This document shows positions 16,061 to 24,106 of a stretch of 64,000 nt of DNA, in pieces (the stretch's first letter is position 1; each line of letters starts with the position of its first letter). The translations under genes and the position numbers were made by a program. The stretch spans positions 10,106,001-10,170,000 of the forward strand of contig NZ_JADBGF010000001.1 in assembly GCF_014873495.1 (NCBI RefSeq), read 5' to 3'. This DNA comes from Streptomyces stelliscabiei. GTDB lineage: Bacteria > Actinomycetota > Actinomycetes > Streptomycetales > Streptomycetaceae. The notes under the pieces are model-generated. The model ran no database searches and was not told the DNA's origin. It was given only the letters and a program-made list of their open reading frames with translations.

Positions 16061-16672
16061 TCACGGGAGGGCTGGAAGGCTGCGTAGCCAGAGGATGGAC
16101 CTGCGCAGGTGGAGTCCTGCGGCATAGCTCTCGGGTGTCTTGTCGTAGCGGGTGGCCAGCCCCCGCCATTCCTTGAACTTGTTGATGGCGCGCTCGACTG
16201 TGTTGCGGTCTTTGTAGAGCGTGGCGTCGTGGCTGACCGGGCGGCCGCCGGAGCGTCCTTTCTTCTTGCGGTTGGCGGCCTGGTCGGCCTTCTCCGGGAT
16301 CACCGCCTTGATGTTGCGTCTGCGCAGATGGGCGCGGTTGGCGCGGGAGGGGTACGCCTTGTCTCCGGCGACCGCGTCCGGCCGGCTCCTGGGGCGGCCG
16401 ACCGGGACACGCACCTTGATCTTGTTAAGGACCGGAACGAAGCGCGGGCTGTCCGCGGCCTGCCCGGGGGTGAGGATGATGGACAGCGGGCGGCAGCGCC
16501 GCTCGACGGCGAGGTGGACCTTGCTGGTGAGTCCGCCCCGGGAGCGGCCCGGTTCGGCGGCCCGCAGTCGGGCTCTGTGGTGTCGGCGCTCGGCGCGGCG
16601 ATGTTCCCGCTCGCGGTTCTCCCTGTCCGCGGCCCCCTCGCCTACGGGATCGTTTTGCCCCTTTGCTGCAGC
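16061..16672 (-). CDS. IS5-family transposase, OrfB (frameshift product)
   Basis: In the -1 frame relative to OrfA the text runs GRSRGGLTSKVHLAVERRCR, LSIILTPGQAADSPRFVPV, then DAVAGDKAYPSRANRAHLRR (second Asp), ATLYKDRNTVERAINKFKEW (catalytic Glu) and the C-terminal TRYDKTPESYAAGLHLRRS. Together with OrfA all three acidic residues are present, so the element may be active. No own start codon with a ribosome-binding site was seen at the junction. Confidence 0.8.
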   Translation of the reverse strand, partial: AAAKGQNDPVGEGAADRENREREHRRAERRHHRARLRAAEPGRSRGGLTSKVHLAVERRCRPLSIILTPGQAADSPRFVPVLNKIKVRVPVGRPRSRPDAVAGDKAYPSRANRAHLRRRNIKAVIPEKADQAANRKKKGRSGGRPVSHDATLYKDRNTVERAINKFKEWRGLATRYDKTPESYAAGLHLRRSILWLRSLPALP

Positions 16673-17058
16673 CCCTTTTCCTCCGCCACGGCCTTCTCCG
16701 GGTCCTCAAGGAGCTCCGGTTCGACCACCATGCCCGCTGCGTGGTGATGCGCGCGGGCAACGGTCGAGTCCACACTGACCAGGCTCAGATCGACATCGTC
16801 GCGGGCCCCCGCCTCGGCGATCATCGCTTCCATGAGGGTTTGGAAGACTTCGTCACGCGCCCACATCCGGAACCGGTCATAGATCGTCGACCAGGAGCCG
16901 TAGCTCTCCGGCACATCCCGCCAGGGACTGCCGGTACGGAACCGCCACATCACCGCGTTGAAGTAGCTGCGCAGGTCAGGGATCGGTCCGAACGGCCCCA
17001 GCGGGAGGTGCGGCTCAATCAACTCCCACTCGGCATCAGTCAGAGCACCACGAGTCAC
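16642..17058 (-). CDS. IS5-family transposase, OrfA
   Basis: 138 residues: the DUF4096-type N-terminal domain (GALTDAEWELIEPHLPLG, RSYFNAVMWRFRTGSPWRD, WSTIYDRFRMWARDEVF) plus the first DDE aspartate in LVSVDSTVARAHHHAAG. It ends KTIP-stop at 16642. The remaining catalytic residues are in the next frame (OrfB). Production of full transposase probably needs a -1 frameshift near the GGGGCAAAACG stretch at about 16655-16665. Confidence 0.85.
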   Translation of the reverse strand: MTRGALTDAEWELIEPHLPLGPFGPIPDLRSYFNAVMWRFRTGSPWRDVPESYGSWSTIYDRFRMWARDEVFQTLMEAMIAEAGARDDVDLSLVSVDSTVARAHHHAAGMVVEPELLEDPEKAVAEEKGLQQRGKTIP

Positions 17059-17390
17059 GCCACCGGTCTACCGCAGCCAGCACCCTCCTGAAGCGGGAAT
17101 GATCGATTCCGTGATCTCAACTTAGAACAGGCCCTAGCACGTGACGACCGGTGCGTGGTGGGGCATTGCCCGTCGCGTTTTCCGTGTCCGGACCCCGGCG
17201 GGTGCGGCGGGACTCTCCGGCCGGGAGCTGGCGCCTCCGGCCGGGAGCCGACGGCCGGGCCGCCGTGGAAACGCGCCCGGCCGCCGTGGGGACTCTGGTG
17301 TGGGCCGGGGACGGAATCCGCCCGGGGTGTCGCGGCGCCTACGGGCGCCCTGTGGGGCGCTGCGGTCGGTCGTGGGCGCGGCCGGGGGAC

Positions 17391-18221
17391 TCAGAGGGCT
17401 TCGTTGACCCGGCCGATGTACTCACCCAGCTGGTACTCGACGTCGAGGCCCTTATCGGCGGCCACGGCGCCGAGCCCGACCGCACGCGCGGCGAATCCCG
17501 GCTGCGTCAGAGTGCCCGCGAACTCGCCGAAGGCGGCGATCAGGTGGGCGTCCGGCGGCAGTGTCGCCCGGTTGACCTGGGACTTCGCGGTCGCCAGTGC
17601 CCGCCGGTCGAAGGAGGCAAGGCGGGCGACGGTCGCGTCGACGAAGGCGTCGAGCTCCGCGTCGGGGAGGGTTCGGGTGACCCATCCCCAGCGCTCGGCC
17701 AGGTCGGCGTCGTAGTCGGCGCTGGTCAGGATCGCCTCCAGTGCGCGGTCGCGGCCGATCGAGCGCGGGAGCCGCTCGGCGCCGCCTCCGCCGGGGACGA
17801 GGCCGAGGCCGACCTCGGGCTGGCCGAAGTACGCCTTCTCGCGGCTGGCGTAGCGCAGGTCGCAGGCGAGGGCCAGCTCGTTGCCGGCGCCCCGGGTGCG
17901 GCCCCGGATGGCCGCGATGCTGACGAACGGAGCCTTGCTCAGCCGCAGGACCATGTCTGTCCACAACGGGTTGTCGTCCTCGTGCTCGGGCACGGGAAGG
18001 TCGGCGGCCGCGGCGGCGTCGAAGTGGTTGATGAAGAAGTCGGGGAGTTCGCTGGCGAAGACGACGACCTGGATGTCCGGGTCGTTCTCCAGCTCCGAGA
18101 CGATCTTGTGCAACGTCACGATCGACTCGGGAACCACCAGGTTCACGGGAGGATTCGAGAACGTGATCCTCGCGGTCCGCGGATTCGTCCGCTCAAGGCG
18201 GATCGTGCTGGGCTGGCTCAT
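17391..18221 (-). CDS. Enoyl-CoA hydratase/isomerase (crotonase) family protein
   Basis: A 276-residue crotonase-fold enzyme acting on acyl-CoA thioesters in the cytoplasm. Motifs: TFSNPPVNLVVPESIVTLHK, oxyanion segment AAIRGRTRGAGNELALACDL and the catalytic-glutamate region FGQPEVGLGLVPGGGGAERL. The replacement of the usual GxAxGGG by IRGRTRGAG suggests a divergent isomerase or hydrolase subtype. Operator-like site 7 lies 235 bases upstream. It adds a CoA step to the regulon together with the broken acyl-CoA ligase at 9292. Confidence 0.88.
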   Translation of the reverse strand: MSQPSTIRLERTNPRTARITFSNPPVNLVVPESIVTLHKIVSELENDPDIQVVVFASELPDFFINHFDAAAAADLPVPEHEDDNPLWTDMVLRLSKAPFVSIAAIRGRTRGAGNELALACDLRYASREKAYFGQPEVGLGLVPGGGGAERLPRSIGRDRALEAILTSADYDADLAERWGWVTRTLPDAELDAFVDATVARLASFDRRALATAKSQVNRATLPPDAHLIAAFGEFAGTLTQPGFAARAVGLGAVAADKGLDVEYQLGEYIGRVNEAL

Positions 18222-18250
18222 GGCGTGGTTTCCGTTTCGTGTTTCGTAGG

Positions 18251-18280
18251 GGGCTTGGGCTTGGGCTTGGGCTTGGGTTT
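18251..18280. repeat. Hexanucleotide repeat (GGGCTT)n
   Basis: Four GGGCTT units followed by GGGTTT, 30 bases upstream of the crotonase start. The whole 18222-18455 stretch holds no recognised gene. On the minus strand the repeat would read Lys-Pro repeats, but no gene around it is convincing. Confidence 0.8.
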
Positions 18281-18455
18281 GCGTGGCCGTGATCGCGTTC
18301 GGCGACCACGGAGCTGTTGCGCCGGGTGGGGTGCGGGTGTCGTCGGCTTGTCACTTGGAGCTGCGTCGGCTGAGCCGGTCCCGCCTGCACCTGTGCGGCA
18401 TGGTGTGGGCTCCGTTCGTTCGGGCTGATGGCTAGCCACCGCTCGGTCTTCACCA

Positions 18456-18479
18456 TTTACATTACAATCATAATGTTAT
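18456..18479. promoter_or_regulatory. Operator-like palindrome, site 7
   Basis: Core ATTACAATCATAAT (18461-18474) with symmetric flanks TTTAC and GTTAT. Located between the crotonase gene and the MFS remnant, both on the minus strand. Confidence 0.72.
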
Positions 18480-18599
18480 GGGTCGGGAAACGCTCAGCGG
18501 ACAAGACCCGACACATGGGGCGAGTCACCGACCGGCCGCTCCCATGGATGGCCGACCGGCGAACCGCAGCCGTCGGGACCGTCCGGCGGCGTACGAGAG

Positions 18600-18800
18600 C
18601 GGGAAAGGTCAGGCGGGCGGAAGAGATCCTCGTTTTCGAGCGAGGCGCCGACGAGGTCTTTGCGGATGGCCGGGGGGTGGGGGAGTGACGATCAGGTTGT
18701 CGAGCGCGGTGATGAAGCCGGCCATGCTGATGATGACCGCGGCCCCCACCGCACTGCCTCCCGAACCGGTCGCTTTGTGATGCTGTGTCAGGACGTTCCC
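18600..18800 (-). pseudogene. MFS (DHA2-type) transporter, N-terminal remnant
   Basis: The first membrane helix of a 14-TM drug/proton antiporter is readable: VGAAVIISMAGFITALDNLI. After a shift in a run of C residues comes PAIRKDLVGASLENEDLF, the normal sequence before helix 2. Homology then ends. It sits just downstream of the SDR gene (18845-19543) on the same strand, so an SDR-transporter operon has lost its transporter. Confidence 0.65.
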
Positions 18801-18844
18801 TTGGTGGACGTGTCTGGCGGTTGGCCAGCGAGGATCGGCCCTCC

Positions 18845-19543
18845 TCAGGGGAGTTGCGGGTAGAGCGCCGATACGCCCCCGGACAGGGCGGCCTGTGCCT
18901 GGCGGGCCGCGTTGTCGGCGAGGATCTCGTAGGCGCCGGCGGCGACACCGTCCACGGCGATGCGCGCGATGTCGGCCGGGTGGGACTTGGGCGCGTCGAC
19001 GGCCCGGACCATGTCGGTGTCCATGTAGCCGACATGCAGACCGGCCACCCGGATGCCCTGGTCGGCCAGTTGCACGCGCAGGGTGTTGGTGAGTGACCAC
19101 TCCGCGGATTTGGCGGCGCAGTAGGCGCCGAACTCCGGGAAGCTGACCCAGGACAGGCCGGACAGGACGTTCAGCATGGCCCCGCCGCCGTTGGCCGCGA
19201 TCTGGGGTGCGAAGGCGCGGGCCACCGTCAGGGTGCCGAGGTAGTGGGTGTTCATCTCCAGGCGGATGTCGTCCAGGTCGCCGGTGAGCAAGTCGGCGCC
19301 GGTGGAAGATCCCGCGTTGTTGACCAGGATGGTTACATCGCCGGTGGCCGCGGCGGCGGCCGCGACGGAGGCGGGGTCGGTGATGTCGAGCGCGATCGGC
19401 TTGGCGCCGGGCAGGTCGACCTGGTCGGGGTTGCGGGCGCCGGCGTAGACGGTGGCGCCGCGGCTGAGCAGTTCGGCGGCGAGGGCCCGGCCGAAGCCTC
19501 GGTTGGCTCCGGTGACAAGGGCGGTGCTGGCGGAGAGGTCCAT
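18845..19543 (-). CDS. Short-chain dehydrogenase/reductase
   Basis: A 232-residue classical SDR: cofactor motif TALVTGANRGFGRALAAELL, NNAG in DVTILVNNAGSSTGADLL, catalytic Ser in LNVLSGLSWVSFPEFG and active-site YCAAK. The helix after GLHVGYMDTDM matches carbonyl-reducing members. The start ATG 19543 is 6 bases after GGGAACCTTC (weak). Operator-like site 8 is 67 bases upstream. It followed a now-broken MFS gene in the same unit. NAD(P) preference and substrate cannot be read. Confidence 0.92.
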   Translation of the reverse strand: MDLSASTALVTGANRGFGRALAAELLSRGATVYAGARNPDQVDLPGAKPIALDITDPASVAAAAAATGDVTILVNNAGSSTGADLLTGDLDDIRLEMNTHYLGTLTVARAFAPQIAANGGGAMLNVLSGLSWVSFPEFGAYCAAKSAEWSLTNTLRVQLADQGIRVAGLHVGYMDTDMVRAVDAPKSHPADIARIAVDGVAAGAYEILADNAARQAQAALSGGVSALYPQLP

Positions 19544-19609
19544 GAAGGTTCCCGGTGAAGTGGAGGGGAGATGGCAAGAGCGCTGATGGCGTGGCCTGAT
19601 GTGGCCCTT

Positions 19610-19633
19610 ATTGAATTACGATCATAATCGTAA
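19610..19633. promoter_or_regulatory. Operator-like palindrome, site 8
   Basis: Core ATTACGATCATAAT (19615-19628) with flanks ATTGA and CGTAA, upstream of the SDR. Confidence 0.75.
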
Positions 19634-19702
19634 GCGGGTTGAGTCGGCGATCGCAACCGATCCGCCTGGCGACCGACGCTGCGCCGGGCACCTTGCCCGA
19701 GC

Positions 19703-19822
19703 GCCGTCAAGGACCTGATCGACGCGGGCAAGGTCAAGTACTTCGGCCTGAACTAGGCCGGCCCGCGGACCATCGGCAGGGCGCATGTCGTGCAGCCGGT
19801 CTCCCTACTTCAGACCGAGTAG
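19703..19822 (+). pseudogene. Aldo/keto reductase scrap
   Basis: A plus frame reads AVKDLIDAGKVKYFGLN, stop, then AGPRTIGRAHVVQPVSLLQTE, stop. This is the central strand-helix block of aldo/keto reductases (VKxLxxxGKVKxFGLSE...). Two stops and no flanking homology mark it as dead. 19823-19977 holds nothing recognisable. Confidence 0.6.
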
Positions 19823-19977
19823 TCCCGCCGAGCGGGACGCCGAGCAGCGCGCTCCGCACCGTCGGCCGGCCGACGCCGCACTTGCGCGTCACGGCCCGCT
19901 TCGTAATCCAGCGATGCCTTCAGCCGGCCGCATCGAGAGCTGCTGTCGTGCGCCCTGCCGCACGTGGGCGTTGACTG

Positions 19978-20385
19978 TCAGGCGGCGGTCTCCCTCAGCT
20001 GCGGGGAGGAGTCCTCCGCCCGCAACGCATAGGCCGCGGCGGCGGCGTAGGAAGCCTCGACGACAAGAACGGCGATCAGCAGCGCATGGGGCCACCCGTC
20101 CGCCACGATGCTGACCACGCGCCCCACAGCCAGGCCGCTCATGAAGGTGAACAGCGTGATGAGCGACGTCCTGGTGTACCGCGTGTTGGAGGCTCCCAGG
20201 CAGAACAGGATCGCCAGGGCTACGAACAGTGACCCGGAACCGCTCCTGAAAATGTTCGCCTCCGACGGCGACTGGATGTCGACCCCGTAGACGTCGAGCA
20301 AGAGGTGGGGAGCCAGGAGATAGATCAGCCCGATCACGGCGATCCCGAGCCCCGCGGAACCAAGAACCATCTTCTTCAGACTCAT
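19978..20385 (-). CDS. DUF4345-like small membrane protein
   Basis: 135 residues from ATG 20385, preceded by GGAGGTATCAGAAAG. About four hydrophobic segments are visible: MVLGSAGLGIAVIGLIYLLA, SLFVALAILFCLGA, LITLFTFMSGLAVGRVVSIV and ALLIAVLVVEASYAAAAAYAL. A conserved-looking RSGSGS lies between helices 1 and 2. The pattern matches the DUF4345 family of unknown function. The 210 bases upstream (20386-20597) carry a short open minus frame (LTERVAAQLKAILHPMPAM, YRMFWRFFDE) of no known family. Confidence 0.75.
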   Translation of the reverse strand: MSLKKMVLGSAGLGIAVIGLIYLLAPHLLLDVYGVDIQSPSEANIFRSGSGSLFVALAILFCLGASNTRYTRTSLITLFTFMSGLAVGRVVSIVADGWPHALLIAVLVVEASYAAAAAYALRAEDSSPQLRETAA

Positions 20386-20597
20386 CTTTCTGATACCTCC
20401 GGTTTGGGCTCTCATCGAAGAAGCGCCAGAACATGCGGTACGACTTGCTCGTGATGTCGGAAGACGCCGCCATGGCCGGCATCGGATGAAGAATCGCCTT
20501 GAGCTGGGCAGCGACCCTCTCGGTGAGGTGCCTGATACGGCCTGTCCGGGCGGGATCCCGGAAGATCACCGGAACGGTGACGTGTGAAATGCGGTGG

Positions 20598-21509
20598 TCA
20601 GGCGCCGAGATGCCGGCGCAGCCACTGGCCCATCTGCGCGATCGCCTGGTCGACTTCGGGTACGCGGCCGGCGGCGAGGATGAACGAGTGCTGTCCTTCG
20701 GGCATCGGGTGGACCTCGGAGGTGACCTTGAATTCGGTGAGTCGGCGTCCGAGTTCGGCGCCGTCGCCTGCGAGGGTCTCGTACTCGCCGTAGTGCACGA
20801 CGGTGGGTGGGAGGCCGGTCAGGTCGGCATTGACGAGGCTGATCTTCGGGTCGGCGAAGTCCAGGGAGGGGTCCTGCAGCCAGGCTCCGCGGAAGAGTTC
20901 GAGGGTGCTGCGGCTGAGCATCTTGTCGTTTTCCTCGTTCTCGTCGACCTTGGAGTTGGCGATGGTGAGGTCGGTCCACGGTGAGATGCTGACGATGGCG
21001 CCGGGGGTGGGTTCGCCGTTGGCGAGGAGCCGCAGCGGCAGCATGATCGCGAGGGTGCCGCCGATGGAGTGGCCGGTGCTGCCGATGTTCTGCGGCTGGT
21101 AGCCCTGCGCCAGCAGCCACCGGTAGGCGGTTTCGGCGTCGTCGAGCTGTGCCGGGTAGGGATGTTCGGGGGCCAGTCGGAAGTCCACGACCAGTGAACG
21201 GATCCCTGCGGCTTTCGCGATGTGGCCGGCGGCCTTGCGGTCGGAGTGCACGGACGCGGTGACCGAGCCGCCGAAGTGGAAGTGCAGCAGCGCCCGGTCG
21301 GGGTCCGCGTCGGCGGGGATGCACCAGAGGGCGGGGACGCCGCCGGCGTCGGCCTCGGCGTAGGTGACGCCTTCCGGTTCGGTCGAGGCCAGGTGGTGCG
21401 TCTCGACGATGTCGCGCACAACGCCCAGGTCGAGGCCCGGCGTGGACGATTTGGCGCGCACGCTTTCCAGGAACTGCGCGAACTGCCACGCCTGCGGACT
21501 GGTTCCCAC
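20598..21509 (-). CDS. Esterase/lipase of the hormone-sensitive-lipase family
   Basis: 303 residues from the GTG at 21509, 7 bases behind AGGAG; a GTG at 21536 in the same frame has no such site. HSL-type features: oxyanion segment LLHFHFGGSVTASV (in place of HGGG), VDFRLAPEHPYPAQLDDAE, nucleophile elbow STGHSIGGTLAIML, and the catalytic His in MPEGQHSFILA. The acid is near VVHYGEYETLAGDG. It probably hydrolyses short-chain esters in the cytoplasm. Upstream are an SDR relic and operator-like site 9. Confidence 0.9.
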   Translation of the reverse strand: MGTSPQAWQFAQFLESVRAKSSTPGLDLGVVRDIVETHHLASTEPEGVTYAEADAGGVPALWCIPADADPDRALLHFHFGGSVTASVHSDRKAAGHIAKAAGIRSLVVDFRLAPEHPYPAQLDDAETAYRWLLAQGYQPQNIGSTGHSIGGTLAIMLPLRLLANGEPTPGAIVSISPWTDLTIANSKVDENEENDKMLSRSTLELFRGAWLQDPSLDFADPKISLVNADLTGLPPTVVHYGEYETLAGDGAELGRRLTEFKVTSEVHPMPEGQHSFILAAGRVPEVDQAIAQMGQWLRRHLGA

Positions 21510-21610
21510 GATGACACTCCTGTCTGTGCTGGGCACGCTGGTCGTGCCCAGCCGGTTCGGTGATGCAACAAGGTGCTGGTAAGCCGTGCTCGCCGGCTCG
21601 GCGGCGAGCG

Positions 21611-21736
21611 TCAGCCGGGCATCCGGCTGAGTTTGCGGCCGCTCCTGTCGAAGGTCCGGGTCGCCACGATGCGGTGCAGCACGCTGATGCCCGGGGACGC
21701 ACCCGTCACGAGGGCCACCGGCCGTGTCGCTGTCAT
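21611..21736 (-). pseudogene. 41-codon SDR relic with internal deletion
   Basis: ATG 21736 follows GGGAGCTGACG. The frame reads VALVTGASPGIS (SDR cofactor motif), then jumps to VATRTFDRSGRKLSRMPG, which looks like an SDR C-terminus, and stops at 21611. About 190 codons including NNAG and YxxxK are missing in-frame. It keeps its promoter, operator site 9 and ribosome-binding site and may still be translated as the first cistron before the esterase. Confidence 0.7.
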
Positions 21737-21753
21737 CGTCAGCTCCCTGGTCA

Positions 21754-21777
21754 TTTATATTACGTTCATACGACTAT
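21754..21777. promoter_or_regulatory. Operator-like palindrome, site 9
   Basis: Core ATTACGTTCATACG (21759-21772), 18 bases upstream of the SDR-relic start and oriented toward the SDR relic-esterase unit. Confidence 0.65.
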
Positions 21778-21813
21778 AAGGCGGGAGGGTGCGGGGGCAA
21801 CGGGTTGGGGGAA

Positions 21814-21837
21814 ATAAGATTATGGTCGTACGTCAAC
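21814..21837. promoter_or_regulatory. Operator-like palindrome, site 10
   Basis: Core ATTATGGTCGTACG (21819-21832). Sites 9 and 10 are 60 bases apart centre to centre between the SDR relic and the TetR relic, mirroring the paired sites 1 and 2 beside TetR copy 1. Confidence 0.65.
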
Positions 21838-21889
21838 GTGCTCGGAGACGGCGGGCGGCCGCCGGTCGGACGAGTGCAGGAGTGTGCGG

Positions 21890-22140
21890 GGTGTGATGCG
21901 GACGAGACCGCAAGCAGGCGATGCGGCGGCGGATCATCGAGGCAGCCGGCCGCCAGTTCAAGTCGACGGCATCGACGGCGGGGATCGCCGCGCTCATGGC
22001 GGATGCGGGGCTGACCAACGGTGCGTTCTGTGCCCATGTCGACTCCAAGGACGACCTGGTCGCTTCCGCGGTCGCCGACCGGCTCCGCGAGCAGCGCGAG
22101 ATGCTGGGTGCGGCGCCGCCCGGTCATCTCGGGAGATCCC
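21890..22140 (+). pseudogene. TetR regulon repressor, broken third copy
   Basis: After a frameshift near 21910 the frame reads RKQAMRRRIIEAAGRQFKS, AGIAALMADAGLTNGAFCAH and VDSKDDLVASAVADRLREQ, closely matching TetR copies 1 and 2 including the recognition helix (Tyr to Cys at one position). The DGIDGS segment is altered to STASTA, and the ligand domain is missing after about residue 80. Dead, but it shows that a third TetR-hydrolase unit existed here. Confidence 0.8.
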
Positions 22141-22257
22141 CAGCGTTTGCGGCACTTCCCTCCGCCTGGGCTCTGTCGAGTTCTTCCTGGAATGCAACCC
22201 AGGAGGGGCACTTGATGAGAATGTCCCGTGCTTAGGTGAGACGTCGCACCCGGTCTC

Positions 22258-22353
22258 TGCCTGGACGCCTGCAGCGCGGAGTACGCCAACGGCACGAAGC
22301 TCGTCCTGTGGTCCTGCAACGGTCAGGCCGACCCGAGGTGGAGTCGGACGTGA
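22258..22353 (+). pseudogene. Ricin-type (CBM13) lectin scrap
   Basis: 32 codons, CLDACSAEYANGTKLVLWSC then NGQADPRWSRT-stop, carry the CLD, WSCNG and degenerate QxW features of one ricin B-type repeat. Nothing precedes it. It resembles the repeats in the GH62 gene at 28730. Confidence 0.6.
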
Positions 22354-22424
22354 CCGACCGTTCCCGTGCCCCTGTTTTCCCGGAGACGAGGGGAGCCGCG
22401 TGAACGGGCCGGACCACAATGAGC

Positions 22425-22990
22425 TGTTTCCAACCTCAGTTTGAGCAGGTCAGATGCAGGGTGAGGACGGCCTGAACCAGGCTGGTGATGCGAGTCGTGG
22501 AACATCGCAGCTTGCGCAGGAGCCGGCAGGTCTTGAGGGTGGCCATGGCCTGCTCGACGAGCGTAAGGATCCTTGCATGCGAGCGGTTGACAGCCTGCTG
22601 CCTGTGGAAAGCGTCTCCCAGCGACCCCAATAGGGCAGCCGTACGGTGCCGCCGGCGCCCCGGTAACCCTTGTCGGCCCAGCACTCCACGCCCGCTTCCT
22701 CCAGGGCGTCGATGATGCCGTGGGTTCGCGCGGCCTTGATGTAGCGGACCGCGCCGGACAGTGCAGGCGATGCCCACACCAGTCGCCCGGCGGGATCGGT
22801 GATGATCTGCACGTTCATACCGTGCTTCTCATGTTTCCCAGAGTAGAAGGGCCGGTCGGCCGCGATTCGGTCGATCGGCAGCAGCGTGCCGTCCAGGATC
22901 ACGAATGCCTTGGTGGAGGCGGTGCAGGCGGCGGTCCGCAGGTCGCAAGCCAGCGCGGCGAGGGACCGCACCCGCAGTAACCGATTCAAG
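22425..22990 (-). mobile_element. Decayed IS5-type element related to that at 24107
   Basis: The minus strand encodes TASTKAFVILDGTLLPIDRI, DRPFYSGKHEKHGMNVQII and CWADKGYRGAGGTVRLPYWG, then a frameshift before AVNRSHARILTLVEQAMATL. The N-terminal helix-turn-helix region is absent. The sequence parallels the intact transposase at 24125 throughout. The outer end TTTCCAACCTCAGTTTGAG is near 22427; the other end is lost at about 22990. Confidence 0.82.
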
Positions 22991-23064
22991 CGCTGAACAC
23001 TTCGCGAAGAACCCGCTGCAGGCGGTCGCGAGCCGGCAGGTCGGCAACAACGACGAAAGGCGGA

Positions 23065-23871
23065 TCAGCGCGCCGGCTCGGACGTGCCTCGCGCCTGGTC
23101 GCGGCTGGCGACCACCAGGTATCCATCGCTCTCGGGGTCGAAGGTGGTGGACTGCACCGTGAGCCCGACACTCCGCAACTGCGCCACGAGGTCCTCGTAC
23201 CGGTAGGGCCAAATGGACAACCGCTCCGAGCAGGCTCGCACTGCCCCATCCGACTCGATCTGGGCGACCACGATCTCGAGGAAGTGTTCCTGCTCCCAGC
23301 GCTGCTCGATCTGCCAGTAGTAGCTGACGACCGCATCCCGGTCGTTGCGGCGGATGAGTCGATCGCGGACGTCTACCCGTGAGCCGGCGGAGCGCACGAG
23401 CTCCCAGTTGCGTGACGTGAGCACGAGGCGTCCGCCCGGATTCAACAGCCGCGACATCGCTTCCAGTGCGGTCAGGCGCCCGGCTGCGCCCTCAGCGTGC
23501 CCGAGCGAGTTGCCGACGCAGAACACCAGATCGAACGTGGAGTCCTCCAGGTGGTCGGGCAGCTCGTCCCAGCTCGCGCGGAGGGCTCGAAGCGAGACAC
23601 CCTGCTCGTCGGCGGCCTTCTCGGTCCGGCGAACCATCCCATTGCTGGCATCTGCGGCGACCACGTCAAGGCCAAGACTCGCGAGACCGACGGCGAGCTG
23701 GCCGGTTCCACACGCGCAGTCGAGGACGCGCGCGTTGGGCGGCAGGGAGCCCACGACATCGCTGTAGTAAACCGCGGCTGCCTGGGCAGGGGTCAACCTG
23801 TCGTCCCCGATCAGCCACTCGTATACGTCGGAAAGCGCCCCATAACCAGCCACCGCGATAACCTCCATCAC
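23065..23871 (-). CDS. SAM-dependent methyltransferase (class I)
   Basis: 268 residues. Motif I is ARVLDCACGTGQLAVGLASL, motif II region DVVAADASNGMVRR, and STFDLVFCVGNSLGHAEG carries the post-I acidic loop. LLNPGGRLVLTSRNWELV is motif III. The N-terminal GALSDVYEWLIGDDRLTPAQ and the beta-strand-rich tail resemble glycine/sarcosine-type or small-molecule methyltransferases, but no substrate can be named. It sits between two related insertion sequences, one decayed. 23872-24106 upstream shows no gene. Confidence 0.85.
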   Translation of the reverse strand: MMEVIAVAGYGALSDVYEWLIGDDRLTPAQAAAVYYSDVVGSLPPNARVLDCACGTGQLAVGLASLGLDVVAADASNGMVRRTEKAADEQGVSLRALRASWDELPDHLEDSTFDLVFCVGNSLGHAEGAAGRLTALEAMSRLLNPGGRLVLTSRNWELVRSAGSRVDVRDRLIRRNDRDAVVSYYWQIEQRWEQEHFLEIVVAQIESDGAVRACSERLSIWPYRYEDLVAQLRSVGLTVQSTTFDPESDGYLVVASRDQARGTSEPAR

Positions 23872-24106
23872 TCGACGACACGCGGGCTAGACCGCGCCTG
23901 CGATTCGGACCTTGCGCCTCGCACTGTGCCGGGCCGTGTCAGCGAAGCATTGAGCAGGACCCAACCACTTCCGGCCGCTGAGACTCCACCGGATTTCGTG
24001 GGAAACCGCGACACGCCGCACCGACGCAGGTCCCCACTACACCGGCGCCCCATCGGCCGCGATGGGGACCGAGGCCGGCAAGCGCGCGTACACCGCGGAG
24101 CGCTTT

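Larger units (their letters stand above)
16041..17134 (-). mobile_element. IS5-family insertion sequence, apparently complete
   Basis: Terminal inverted repeats of about 26 bp: GGGCCTGT-N6-GTTGAG-N-TCACGG at both ends, with mismatches in the N positions. CTAG lies at each outer boundary (16037-16040 overlap and 17134-17137), compatible with a CTAG or TA target duplication. Two overlapping minus-strand frames encode the transposase. A 195-bp partial copy in the same orientation is at 13324. Between 17135 and 17390 nothing was found. Confidence 0.88.

Noticed and set aside
18193..18456. A Lys-Pro repeat protein encoded across the GGGCTT repeat
   Set aside because: No ribosome-binding site or stable reading frame; the repeat lies in the leader of the crotonase gene and is better treated as a simple sequence repeat.
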